Below, in pieces: positions 26,319 to 34,308 of a DNA stretch of 64,000 nucleotides. Made by a program: the position numbers and the translations under genes. The notes under the pieces were generated by a model. It was not told the origin of the DNA. It made no database searches and saw only the letters and a program-made list of their open reading frames with translations. Numbering within the stretch: the first letter of the stretch is position 1; each line of letters begins with the position of its first letter. Origin of the DNA: Chitinophaga sp. CF418 (lineage in GTDB: Bacteria; Bacteroidota; Bacteroidia; Chitinophagales; Chitinophagaceae); NCBI RefSeq assembly GCF_900142925.1, contig NZ_FRCN01000001.1, forward strand, positions 248,001-312,000, read 5' to 3'.

Positions 26319-26349
26319 GATCCCCGTCCTGCCAGGCAGAACGGGGATC
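26319..26349. terminator. Bidirectional terminator between rnz and dapA
   Basis: GATCCCCGT and ACGGGGATC form a perfect 9-bp stem around a 13-base loop with inner GCC/GGC pairing. It lies between two convergent stop codons (26301 and 26372). T/A-rich flanks are modest. Confidence 0.65.
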
Positions 26350-26371
26350 ATTATTTCGAACCAATACCTGG

Positions 26372-27250
26372 TTACTTGTAATTTCTCCTGAAAGCAGCTA
26401 TACGGCTCTGCAGTCCGGCACTTACCGGCACAACAGGCAGACGGAAAACATTCTCGATCAGACCTTCTTCTGCCATAAATGCCTTTACGCCGGCAGGATT
26501 GTTTTCTTCAAACATCAGATCGAATGAGTCCTGCAGTTTGTAATGCAGTTCACGGGCTGTAGGAATATCATTCGCCAGCGCAGCCTTTACCATTCCTGCC
26601 ATATCTTTCGCAAAATAGTTGGCAGCAACAGAGATCAGACCGTCCATACCGGTAGCGATCTGCGGGAATGCCAGTGCATCATCGCCACTCACCACCAGGA
26701 ACCCTTTCGGCTTATCTTTGATGATCTGCATGCACTGTACCATATCCCCACTGGCTTCCTTCATCGCGATGATGTTAGGCACTTCATTCGCCAGTCTCAG
26801 GGTGGTCTGCGCCGTCATATTCCGGCCAGTTCTGCCTGGTACGTTGTAGAGAATGATCGGCTTGGGAGAGGCAGCCGCCACTGCTTTATAGTGTTGGAAC
26901 AATCCTTCCTGGCTTGGCTTGCTGTAATAGGGAGCAACGCTTAATACCGCAAGCGCTTCGTCCAGCGGGCAGGTTTCCAGCCGCTTGACAACGTCACGGG
27001 TATTGTAGTCACCAATACCTACCACCACCGGTACGCGCTTATTCACCTTTTCGAAGGTGAACTTCATAATGTCCAGCTTCTCTTCAGAGCTTAGTGTGGG
27101 AGTTTCTCCGGTCGTCCCCAGGGATACTACATAGTCAACCCCGCCGGAAATCACATGATCAATCACTTTTTCCAAAGCATTCCAGTCAATGCTTTCGTCT
27201 TTTTTAAAGGGCGTAACCAGTGCCACACCGGTGCCTCTCAATTGTTCCAT
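26372..27250 (-). CDS. dapA: 4-hydroxy-tetrahydrodipicolinate synthase
   Basis: DapA condenses pyruvate and aspartate semialdehyde in lysine and diaminopimelate biosynthesis. The (beta/alpha)8 aldolase shows SLGTTGETPTL (threonine of the catalytic triad), the tyrosine in IILYNVPGRTG, and the Schiff-base lysine in IIAMKEASGDM. The 292-residue length is standard. A promoter candidate lies at 27312-27345. Upstream on the same strand is accA, 100 bases away, so the two genes are probably separately transcribed. Confidence 0.95.
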   Translation of the reverse strand: MEQLRGTGVALVTPFKKDESIDWNALEKVIDHVISGGVDYVVSLGTTGETPTLSSEEKLDIMKFTFEKVNKRVPVVVGIGDYNTRDVVKRLETCPLDEALAVLSVAPYYSKPSQEGLFQHYKAVAAASPKPIILYNVPGRTGRNMTAQTTLRLANEVPNIIAMKEASGDMVQCMQIIKDKPKGFLVVSGDDALAFPQIATGMDGLISVAANYFAKDMAGMVKAALANDIPTARELHYKLQDSFDLMFEENNPAGVKAFMAEEGLIENVFRLPVVPVSAGLQSRIAAFRRNYK

Positions 27251-27311
27251 ATTTTGTGAAAATTCCAGATAACAAATTCCAAATTGCCCTCTTTATCAAT
27301 CTAAAATGGTG

Positions 27312-27345
27312 CAAAGATGACAATTTGGAATGGTATATGACAAAA
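27312..27345 (-). promoter_or_regulatory. Promoter candidate of dapA
   Basis: On the minus strand TTTTG (27341-27345) is followed after 21 bases by CATCTTTG (27312-27319), one mismatch from TAnnTTTG. The implied leader is about 55 bases. Confidence 0.45.
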
Positions 27346-27350
27346 TAATT

Positions 27351-28304
27351 TTAGCGTTCGTCGAAAAATCCCATGTTGCTGAACTTATCGATACGTTGCT
27401 CGATACGGGTATCGGCGTCGATCTTTTTCAGCTCTGCCAGGGTGTTTTTAATGGTTTTCTTCAGTATTAACGCCATTTCGTCCGGATTTACGTGCGCACC
27501 GCCTAATGGCTCTTTAATAACGCCGTCTACCAGGCCGAAGCGGCTCATATGGTCGGATGTCAGTTTCAGTTCTTCCGCTGCCTTTTCCTTAAAGTTCCAG
27601 CTACGCCAAAGGATAGTGGAGCAGTTTTCAGGAGAGATCACCGTATACCAGCTGTTTTCCAGCATCAGTATCCTGTCTCCGATACCGATACCCAGCGCCC
27701 CGCCGGATGCACCTTCTCCGATAATGATGCAGATCACGGGCACCCGCAGCTTCACCATTTCGAATATGTTACGGGCAATGGCCTCACCCTGTCCGCGCTC
27801 TTCAGCTTCCAGACCAGGATAAGCACCAGGAGTATCTATCAGGGTAACGACAGGCTTATTGAACTTTTCAGCCAGTTTCATGAGGCGCAGGGCCTTTCTG
27901 TAACCTTCAGGGTTCGCCATACCGAAGTTGCGGATCTGGCGCATTTTGGTATTAATACCCTTCTGCTGACCAATGAACATGACGGTTTCTCCATCCAGTT
28001 CAGCAAAACCACCCACCATGGCCTTATCATCCTTCACATTTCTGTCGCCGTGCAGCTCCACGAAATTGTTGCACATCTTCTCAATGTAAGCCAGGGTATA
28101 GGGCCTATCAGGATGCCTGCTGAGCAGTACCTTCTGGTAACTGGTAAGGTGCTCGTATACTTCCAGGCGGGTGTCGGCGATCTTCTGCTCATACTCCCTT
28201 ACCGTAGCGGTAACGTCTACACCTGACTTTGCTCCGTTTTCTTTCAGTTTTTCCAACTGATCATACAGGTCCTCAATAGGTTTCTCAAAATCCAGGAATT
28301 GCAT
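27351..28304 (-). CDS. accA: Acetyl-CoA carboxylase carboxyltransferase subunit alpha
   Basis: AccA is one half of the carboxyltransferase that moves the carboxyl group from biotin to acetyl-CoA in fatty-acid synthesis. The family signature [17 protein letters not shown] is near residue 60. The oxyanion-hole regions [20 protein letters not shown] and [18 protein letters not shown] follow. The 317-residue length is standard. The partner accD is not in the window. An A/T-rich upstream region carries TATCTTTA, close to a -7 element. Confidence 0.96.
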   Translation of the reverse strand: MQFLDFEKPIEDLYDQLEKLKENGAKSGVDVTATVREYEQKIADTRLEVYEHLTSYQKVLLSRHPDRPYTLAYIEKMCNNFVELHGDRNVKDDKAMVGGFAELDGETVMFIGQQKGINTKMRQIRNFGMANPEGYRKALRLMKLAEKFNKPVVTLIDTPGAYPGLEAEERGQGEAIARNIFEMVKLRVPVICIIIGEGASGGALGIGIGDRILMLENSWYTVISPENCSTILWRSWNFKEKAAEELKLTSDHMSRFGLVDGVIKEPLGGAHVNPDEMALILKKTIKNTLAELKKIDADTRIEQRIDKFSNMGFFDER

Positions 28305-28370
28305 ATTTATGTATAAAATTGGTTAAAGTACGATGTAAAGATAAACGCTAAAATATTTTTTAAAAAAGAT

Positions 28371-28402
28371 TTGCATAATTGATGGCTTTGTCCCTATCTT
28401 TG
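28371..28402 (+). promoter_or_regulatory. Promoter of the first tRNA-Asp gene
   Basis: TTG (28371-28373) and TATCTTTG (28395-28402) are separated by 21 bases. The -7 element ends 20 bases before the tRNA 5' end, leaving a short leader. Confidence 0.55.
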
Positions 28403-28422
28403 CTGCCCCGAAAACAAGGGAA

Positions 28423-28496
28423 GGATCAGTAGTTCAGTTGGTTAGAATGCCGCCCTGTCACGGCGGAGGTCGCGGGTTCGAGTCCCGTCTGGTCCG
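28423..28496 (+). tRNA. tRNA-Asp (GTC)
   Basis: The 74-nt cloverleaf has acceptor arms GGATCAG/CTGGTCC, anticodon stem CCGCC/GGCGG with loop CTGTCAC giving anticodon GTC, and T-arm GCGGGTTCGAGTCCCGT. The discriminator is G73, and only CA follows, so CCA is completed post-transcriptionally. It is identical to the copy at 33413-33486. A terminator follows at 28511. Confidence 0.96.
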
Positions 28497-28510
28497 CAAG
28501 GAAAGCTAAA

Positions 28511-28545
28511 AAGCCTTTAAGTCGAAAGATTTGAAGGCTTTTTTG
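28511..28545 (+). terminator. Terminator of the first tRNA-Asp gene
   Basis: AAGCCTTTAAGTC and GATTTGAAGGCTT pair (with two G-T wobbles) around a GAAA tetraloop and run into TTTT. Confidence 0.85.
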
Positions 28546-28626
28546 TTTGAAATATGGCGATTATGCTATGAATGTAATCCTCATTCCCACGCCGGACATC
28601 TACAATGCAGATTGACTGTCAGACAA

Positions 28627-29576
28627 TTATTCACCCAACGGTTCGAATATTTTCTGCTTTTTATTCCATATATCCCAATAAGCTTTCTTTAATTTCTCAT
28701 TCAAAAATGAAGCATTGATTATTTCAAGTACTTCTGTATTATGAGATTTAAACTTCTTGTAAATATTAGACCTTACTTTTTCCGGAATATTCAATACAAT
28801 AGCAAGGGCTTCAAAATCTCTTAATTTAAGATTCTTCTTTTTCCCGTTGAGTAATAATGCCATTTCTTCCTGGTCTTTTGGAAATACAAGGTTTACATTC
28901 AAGAGGTCGTAAGCCGGACTAAATACAACACTGTTCTCAAGATGTAATAGAGAGAAATTTTTCAGGTGCATATCATTATTTCCTGTTAGATAACAGAAGA
29001 CCAACAGTTCAAAATATCTGAGAACATCAAGTCCCGAGTTCGTACAATATTGCTGTATTAATTTGCCTGACCTTTCATAAGATCCTTTGTACTTGTTCTC
29101 CGTTAAAAACTCCGCCAGCTGACAAAAGTCCTCTACATGGATCTTCCTTCCCTTTATTCTATCAAAACGTCTGGCAATGTAAACAAGAGTACCATCAGTA
29201 GCCCTAAGCAAGGTATGGTTGCAAACGGAAATACCAAATATTTCCGCCAGGTGCATCGTTAGATCTTCCGTTTCAGGCATAGCAGAAAATTCTTTATGCT
29301 GTGGCTTTAATATATATTCCCCCCATAAGCCCACGATTGTGAGCCTGCCATCACCTTTGTTTTTCTCCAGCGTAACAGATAGCTTAGGCTGTACTCCTGT
29401 AACGGCTATATGTTTATTAATTGTCTCTGCTGCCAGATCTTTCAATAGTTGGCTATCCAGCTTTAGCTCAGGCATAACATCCGTATTAAAAAAACGTTTC
29501 GCACATCTGGTGTGGTATTCCTGATTTTTCAGTATCTCGCCGTTCTACACATGGCGCATTGCCCAAGCTGACGCAT
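28627..29576 (-). pseudogene. HipA-family kinase (HipT-like), N-terminal frameshift
   Basis: The long frame (28627-29475, 282 residues) is a HipA C-terminal kinase: VTGVQPKLSV, the ATP-lysine region GEYILKPQ, the catalytic GNNDMHLKNFSLL and metal-binding SPAYDLLNV. HipA-type toxins phosphorylate aminoacyl-tRNA synthetases. Upstream in the same frame the codons read NGEILKNQEYHTRCAKRFF, which is preceded by a stop. A second frame from the ATG at 29576 reads MRQLGQCAMC. Losing one base near 29549 separates the two. Together they would restore a C-x2-C...H-x3-C zinc-ribbon-like N-terminus typical of split Bacteroidota HipT proteins. A product starting at the ATG at 29475 would lack it. No HipS-like gene is adjacent, so I consider this an orphan, perhaps inactive, toxin. 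Confidence 0.75.
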
Positions 29577-29922
29577 ATTTGCATCTATAAGATGACTGGT
29601 TTACCATTTTTTGCATTTCAACTGACTATCAATCACTTAAAGAACACCTCTCCGCATCCCAACCTACTCCGGTTTCGCTTCGACTGCGCCTGGACGCCCT
29701 ATCTAGAAGCGCTCTAGTCCGGCATTACAATAGCATTTCTATAGCGTTTGCTATAGAACAGTGCCTATAATGCTATAGTAAGGAGCCTATAGGCTATAGT
29801 AAGAAGCGAATCTCTAAGACAGCAGATCAAGCGAATAAGGACCTTTGGAAGATTAGCAGAGGGAAGCCAGTATTTCATTAAAACGGAGGACTGAATGGGG
29901 AACCGCAGAGGATCACCGGGGG
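29577..29922. other. Intergenic region with a cluster of CTATAG palindromes
   Basis: No gene is seen. Within 29739-29799 the hexamer CTATAG occurs five times. See the repeat entry. Confidence 0.5.
29739..29807. repeat. CTATAG cluster with a 21-bp-spaced direct repeat
   Basis: CTATAG occurs at 29739, 29751, 29773, 29787 and 29794. GCTATAGTAAGGAGC (29772-29786) recurs as GCTATAGTAAGAAGC (29793-29807), exactly 21 bp (two helical turns) later. It could be a multi-site operator or a simple-sequence remnant. Confidence 0.6.
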
Positions 29923-30198
29923 CTAGGATTTACCTTTCTTTTTGGCATCCACTTGCTTAAGAACGAGCTCAATAATGACAAGGCGCTCAACACCGATAAG
30001 ATTGGCTATGGCAATCAGCTGCTCCAATGTAAAGGCGACAGGACGCTTTAGCCTGTAGATAAATGTTTGATAATTCATACCCAGATCCTTGGCCATGTTG
30101 GTACGGGAAACAGTATCGAATATTTGATCAAACTGTTTGATGTGACCAGCTTCGATAAGTATCTTAATTGTTTCATATCCTGTTCTCTTAGCCGTCAT
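29923..30198 (-). CDS. Small helix-turn-helix protein
   Basis: This 91-residue protein has an XRE-like helix-turn-helix, with recognition around TNMAKDLGMNYQTFIYRLKRP followed by FTLEQLIAIANLIGVE, as in Cro/CI-type folds. A basic tail (VDAKKKGKS) ends it. A perfect inverted repeat (30218-30238) sits 20 bases upstream of the start, suggesting autoregulation. It lies upstream of the HipA-like gene on the same strand, separated by about 350 bases. It could be the antitoxin/regulator (HipB role), but the distance and the CTATAG cluster between them make this uncertain. Confidence 0.7.
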   Translation of the reverse strand: MTAKRTGYETIKILIEAGHIKQFDQIFDTVSRTNMAKDLGMNYQTFIYRLKRPVAFTLEQLIAIANLIGVERLVIIELVLKQVDAKKKGKS

Positions 30199-30513
30199 TA
30201 TAATAGATTCAGAAGTGTTTTACTTCCATAAAGTAAAAGCAAATGGCTATCCATTACATTTTAACAACATGTTTGTAAGTTTTTCATTTCTATTATCAAT
30301 AATAGTATTTAAGTAATTTATATTTGCTTTAGATAAGGTTGCATGATAGATCGCGCTAAAACTTTGGCGAAGCAGGTATTTATCCTAAAGCAATACTTAA
30401 TTTCATAACCCACAACAACTTAGAGCGTCGCTTTCTTTTTCTGTCGTGAGAACCTGAGCTTCCCCTGACAGCGGAAGAGTGATACCACAACCTCTCATTA
30501 AACAATTCTGCTT
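30199..30513. other. Divergent intergenic region
   Basis: 315 bases between the HTH gene and the receiver-like gene. It holds the TTTTACTT/AAGTAAAA palindrome (30218-30238) and otherwise nothing I recognise. Confidence 0.45.
30218..30238. promoter_or_regulatory. Inverted repeat upstream of the HTH gene (candidate operator)
   Basis: TTTTACTT and AAGTAAAA are perfect 8-bp arms around CCATA, just upstream of the small HTH gene. This is the size and position expected of an autoregulatory operator. Confidence 0.5.
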
Positions 30514-30978
30514 ATGTTCCCAACACTTAAGGGGCGGATAATGTGGACTGGCCCTGTTAAGCTACTGCCTTCGATACCCCGGCCCCCTTTTTTAAAAGAC
30601 CAGGAAGAACCCTTTGGTCCCCGCGTCCTGCTTGCCCTGGACAATCTGGCTATCTGCAAGATGCTCAAGCAATACCTCGAATGGTCCGGGGTATCTGTTA
30701 CAATCGCGCTGAATGCTGAAGAAACATTAAAGATTGTGTTTTCCAGATCAATAGATCTCGTGATCTATTCTACAGCATTGTCCGGACGCTCCAATCCATT
30801 GGCGTTGTTAACAGGCATAAGAGAGCGAGGCGGAAAAATGCCACTTATCGCGATTGTAGAAAAGGATTTTAATTCCTATGAAGATTATATCCGGCAAGGC
30901 GTTAGTGATATTATTAAAAAGCCTCTTGAAATTGCGGAATTGCAAAGAAAGATCGAACAGCAGTTAAATAAATCCTGA
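30514..30978 (+). CDS. Degenerate response-regulator receiver protein
   Basis: The 154-residue protein has a receiver-like fold from about residue 36: strand VLLALDNLAICKMLKQYLEW, a helix, then IDLVIYSTALSGRSNP where the phosphoacceptor aspartate (normally DLVILD) is replaced by Tyr/Ser. The conserved lysine is kept in DIIKKPLEIAEL. The acidic pair near the N-terminus is reduced to one aspartate. It is thus probably a phosphorylation-independent pseudo-receiver. There is no output domain; the proline-rich N-terminal 35 residues are not recognised. No kinase is adjacent. Internal ATG codons make the start uncertain. Confidence 0.65.
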   Translation: MFPTLKGRIMWTGPVKLLPSIPRPPFLKDQEEPFGPRVLLALDNLAICKMLKQYLEWSGVSVTIALNAEETLKIVFSRSIDLVIYSTALSGRSNPLALLTGIRERGGKMPLIAIVEKDFNSYEDYIRQGVSDIIKKPLEIAELQRKIEQQLNKS

Positions 30979-31083
30979 CCAAAAAATTGTAACCGTGATC
31001 TATCATTCCTTCCGGCTTATTTAAGCCGGGAGCATGTTATGTCTGCATGCCTTAAAACAATATTTATTACCTAAACCTATTTG

Positions 31084-31389
31084 ATGATGAAGAAGGATGA
31101 AATGATCCGGATTACCAGGAAAAGAATATTTATCCGGTATTGTGAATGCCCTATACTTATAGACTGCAAAGATATTGAAGTGGACATTCCCGTATTGCCT
31201 GTACCTGGCAATCTCTTTGATGGTGAATTCTTTTTAAATAAAGACCAACGTGCCAGGCTCGATACACAACATGTCCGCCTTTTTGTCGAAGATGTGAAGC
31301 ATGAATTTCACAATAGTGTACAACATTGCATTATTGTGTTACAGCTTATACCTGCTAAAACCACCCCATTAAACCAGTCCAAAAACTGA
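31084..31389 (+). CDS. Hypothetical protein
   Basis: A 101-residue protein of no recognised family. It is charged and cysteine-containing (YCECPILIDCKDIEVDIP), with no signal peptide or membrane segment. Alternative ATG codons at 31084 and 31087 are both possible. It ends 11 bases before the next gene in the same direction, so the two are probably co-transcribed. Confidence 0.5.
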   Translation: MMKKDEMIRITRKRIFIRYCECPILIDCKDIEVDIPVLPVPGNLFDGEFFLNKDQRARLDTQHVRLFVEDVKHEFHNSVQHCIIVLQLIPAKTTPLNQSKN

Positions 31390-31400
31390 GCTCCAAACGC

Positions 31401-32159
31401 ATGAAAACAGTATCTTTTATCATTATATTGCTTTGTATTCATACATACGCATTCGGTCAGTATATCTGGAATATGCAGGACAAAGCGGGATACATAGGAT
31501 ATTTAATTGAGCCAAGATTTATGATAGACCGTAATCCTGTCTTCCCCAAAAAGGAAGGTCTCTCAATCGTTCTTTACCCTAAAGATCATACCATGCACTT
31601 CCTGGTAGACACAAGTGAACGGCCGGATTTTTTAAAGTATTTTTCCACTGTCGCGGCAGACTATATTACCAACGACAGCTCGGCCGCAATTAACAATTTC
31701 TATTTAGCCGTCGAGCATCCGGATTACCAGGCAAAATATGAATTCACCGCAAAGCCCTTAAAAGAAAGAGACGCCATCGTCTCTACCGATGCAGAAATTA
31801 TCAGAGAACGATTGAACCTGCTGGCCAGAATATTACCGTTCAATTGCTATATCGTTGCCCGCGGAGTGGATAAAGCCAATGTTGACATTGAGCTGGACAT
31901 CACAGAATGGATAAAAACGCATCGGGGATTTGATTTCAGCGAGTATTCTCTGGTGCTGGCAAGTGTTCTGTATGACTATCCATTGGCAAGAGCGGAAAGA
32001 TTTACCCAGCTTTTCCTACGTTATATTGACCACGATAATATTAATCCTAATAAAAGAGTGCGAAGTTATTCACTCAATTTTCAGGGACGGAGGGTCACCA
32101 ACCAGTATAAAAAGCATGCCTCCTACCTTAGTTTAAAAACACGGCCTGAAGGCCGGTAA
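31401..32159 (+). CDS. Hypothetical secreted protein
   Basis: The 252-residue protein begins with a signal peptide (MKTVSFIIILLCIHTYAFGQ) and is probably periplasmic or exported. It contains no transmembrane segment, lipobox or sorting domain that I can see. The body mixes segments such as EGLSIVLYPKDHTMHFLVDT and NCYIVARGVDKANVDIELDI, and I recognise no family. The C-terminus is basic. It follows the hypothetical gene at 31084 by 11 bases and lies in the accessory block between the two tRNA-Asp genes. Confidence 0.6.
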   Translation: MKTVSFIIILLCIHTYAFGQYIWNMQDKAGYIGYLIEPRFMIDRNPVFPKKEGLSIVLYPKDHTMHFLVDTSERPDFLKYFSTVAADYITNDSSAAINNFYLAVEHPDYQAKYEFTAKPLKERDAIVSTDAEIIRERLNLLARILPFNCYIVARGVDKANVDIELDITEWIKTHRGFDFSEYSLVLASVLYDYPLARAERFTQLFLRYIDHDNINPNKRVRSYSLNFQGRRVTNQYKKHASYLSLKTRPEGR

Positions 32160-32283
32160 TCAAAGGACCGCTTCTTAAGCCATGTTAAATGGCACCGATG
32201 CGTCCAGCTTTTCCCGGCAGACCGGCTGATATGCAGGATGCCCGATTTTTCAAACACCGTTAGCAAAATCCCCCCAACATATC

Positions 32284-32853
32284 CTACTTCACCCATTTAG
32301 GCTGATAAACCACCTTTTGCTGCAGCAGTGTGTTCAGTAACCTTTCCGGATCATCATCAAAAACCAGCGACTTCATATGATATTCCGATAAAAATCCCGC
32401 CTCGCACATTGTCATCAACAGCTCCTGCAACTTATCATAGTAACCGTTCACATTAAGGATGCCACAAGGTTTACTGTGGAATCCCAGCTGCGCCCAGGTG
32501 AACACTTCTATGATCTCTTCCAGGGTGCCTATACCGCCGGGTATTGCTATAAAACAATCCGCCAGATTCGCCATCATTGCCTTCCGCTCGTGCATGGTAG
32601 CTACAACATGCAACTCTGTAAGGTTTTTGTGCGCGATCTCTGTATTGGAGATCTTTTCCGGCAATACGCCAATCACCTCTCCTCCTAATGACAATACCTG
32701 GTCGGCAACTACCCCCATCAGGCCGACAGCTGCTCCACCGTAGATCAGCCTTAGCTTGTTCTTTACTATGCAATTTCCCAATTCCCTGGTCAAACTGGTG
32801 TAAATCGGATCATTTCCGAAGTTAGACCCGCAAAAAATAGCAATGTTGTTCAT
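32284..32853 (-). CDS. LOG-family protein (TIGR00730)
   Basis: This 189-residue Rossmann-fold enzyme of the LOG family (lysine-decarboxylase-like, in reality cytokinin riboside 5'-monophosphate phosphoribohydrolases) shows IAIFCGSNFGNDPIYT at the N-terminus, LIYGGAAVGLMGVVAD, MHERKAMM and the signature PGGIGTLEEIIEVFTWAQLG. It probably cleaves nucleoside 5'-monophosphates to base and ribose phosphate. It converges with the hypothetical operon and is not clearly linked to neighbours. Confidence 0.92.
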   Translation of the reverse strand: MNNIAIFCGSNFGNDPIYTSLTRELGNCIVKNKLRLIYGGAAVGLMGVVADQVLSLGGEVIGVLPEKISNTEIAHKNLTELHVVATMHERKAMMANLADCFIAIPGGIGTLEEIIEVFTWAQLGFHSKPCGILNVNGYYDKLQELLMTMCEAGFLSEYHMKSLVFDDDPERLLNTLLQQKVVYQPKWVK

Positions 32854-33412
32854 GGGGCAAAGGTTATAAAAAACAACTAAGCAAACGGGACAAATGTCCT
32901 GATCGGGCGGTTCATCAGACTTTTTTTACCGTCACTCACAATGCAATGTTAGGAAAGAATTCAAAGCAGTTTCAAACAATGTACACGAAGGCCCTTAATC
33001 CTGTCATTAAGAGCCTTTCATAGATGCTATGGCAGAGTCAGCATCTCCGTTTGACCTGCATGTGACTTGCATATGACCAGGATTTTCCTCCGTTTTTCTT
33101 CCGTTAAAAACGGAGGAAAAACGGAGGAAAGACGGAGGAATAACGGAGGAAGATGCTAGTTGTATGCAACTCAAATGAAAGCTATATACTATTCCAATGC
33201 TATATTGTTGAAGCGCTTCTTAGTCCTGATAGGGTGTAATATTGTTTCATATGGATCAGGATCAGAAAGTCAGGCAAGCCAGCTTGCCATCAGCAAAGTG
33301 CTTACTAATAAATGATTAAGGATTGGTACGGTTCATATAAAGGGGTAGTTGTAAACAATTTATTTGTCCATTTGGAATATTTATTCAATATTTGCACCCC
33401 GGCGAACAAAAA
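32854..33412. other. Intergenic region before the second tRNA-Asp
   Basis: It contains a hairpin (AAGGCCCTTAAT / ATTAAGAGCCTT at 32988-33018), the ACGGAGGAA tandem repeat (33110-33153) and an AT-rich stretch leading to the tRNA. No gene is seen. Confidence 0.5.
33085..33153. repeat. 11-bp tandem repeat ACGGAGGAANN with inverted arm
   Basis: ACGGAGGAA starts at 33110, 33121, 33132 and 33143, an exact 11-bp period. It is preceded by the inverted sequences TTCCTCCG (33085-33092) and TTCCGTT (33099-33105), so the array can fold on itself. It could expand or contract by slippage. Confidence 0.75.
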
Positions 33413-33486
33413 GGATCAGTAGTTCAGTTGGTTAGAATGCCGCCCTGTCACGGCGGAGGTCGCGGGTTCGAGTCCCGTCTGGTCCG
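33413..33486 (+). tRNA. tRNA-Asp (GTC), second identical copy
   Basis: Identical over all 74 positions to the tRNA-Asp at 28423-28496, including anticodon GTC and the following CA. The identity extends only a few bases outside the gene (AA before it, GCAA after it), so this is a separate gene copy or a duplicated attachment target rather than a long segmental duplication. Confidence 0.96.
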
Positions 33487-33496
33487 CAACTGAGTA

Positions 33497-33548
33497 AAAG
33501 TGGGTATAATCGAGCAAAAACGCTTAATTATACCCACTTTTTTTTTTA
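33497..33548 (+). terminator. Terminator of the second tRNA-Asp gene
   Basis: AAAGTGGGTATAAT and ATTATACCCACTTT form a perfect 14-bp stem with a 16-base loop and run into a long T-tract. Confidence 0.9.
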
Positions 33549-33918
33549 ATAATATTTTGCCAGTATTAGACTATCCAAATTTCCTGGGTCATGTTGAATT
33601 CCTGGGGATACAACTCTATTAAAAACGCTTAGCGAGTGGTAACCTATGGTACGGTAATGGCCTGAGTATTGTACCGGTATGCTCTAGGATCCCTACAGAG
33701 ACCCAGCAGAAACCCTACAGGAACTCTAGTGCGCCAGACCATCCCCCGACAATATCCCTACCATTGCACTTCCATTTGTCTCGACGAGGCTTGCAGATAG
33801 CACACCCTGCGCGGAACCTGCCCGGCACTGACCTTGCACCAGGGCGGCCCTTCATTCATAAAAATGTTTTTTTGGCTATACTGGTCAGCCAATTATTCAA
33901 TCCTCATAAGCTAAAACA
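33549..33918. other. Intergenic region, no gene called
   Basis: A 72-codon plus-strand frame at 33764 lacks coding character (Arg/His/Pro-rich translation, no family). Nothing else is recognised. Confidence 0.4.
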
Positions 33919-34077
33919 ATGGCAAAAACAGCATCATCTGGCGGAGCGTCAGCAGGCAGGATCAAGATTGATCCGGTGTTGAACGTACCCGGTAGAATAT
34001 GGCAGAGTTTAAACGTGTCGCTAAAGCAGCTTGACGCGCACGATATTTCCAGGGGTATAACAATCAATGATGGCTGA
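33919..34077 (+). CDS. Possible small protein
   Basis: A 52-codon frame begins at the ATG at 33919 (MAKTASSGGASAGRIKIDPV) and continues NVPGRIWQSLNVSLKQLDAH. The composition looks protein-like: a flexible Ala/Ser/Gly start, then an amphipathic helical stretch. I recognise no family. It may be a real short gene or the 5' remnant of a longer one. The longer 33764 frame overlaps it in another phase and looks spurious. Confidence 0.35.
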   Translation: MAKTASSGGASAGRIKIDPVLNVPGRIWQSLNVSLKQLDAHDISRGITINDG

Positions 34078-34308
34078 TCGGTACTTAATTAAAAGAATAG
34101 TGTATGGGTATTGTTTACAAAAGGGGCCCAGGGATCCAATGTTCTTGTCCGTTTTTGTTACCTGCAAAAAACAACTACTTTATCCTAAATCCCCCAACTT
34201 TCAACCTGATCCGTTAAGTGTTCGCCTGAATCGTCGTTATGAGATGTTACTAATATGATACACTACTTATACTGTTAGTTGTATATTTAACGTCTAATCT
34301 AACACCTG
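34078..34308. other. Intergenic region before the serine hydrolase
   Basis: AT-rich. TATATTTA near 34282 is one mismatch from a -7 element for the downstream gene. No other feature is seen. Confidence 0.35.

Noticed and set aside
28627..30198. Complete HipBST-type toxin-antitoxin operon
   Set aside because: No HipS-like gene is adjacent, the HipT-like gene is frameshifted, and the HTH gene is 350 bases away; a complete system cannot be claimed.
33085..33153. CRISPR-like array at the ACGGAGGAA repeats
   Set aside because: The unit is 11 bp with no spacers and no cas genes nearby; it is a tandem repeat.
33764..33982. 72-codon plus-strand open frame downstream of the second tRNA-Asp
   Set aside because: The composition is not protein-like and it overlaps the more plausible 33919 frame in another phase.
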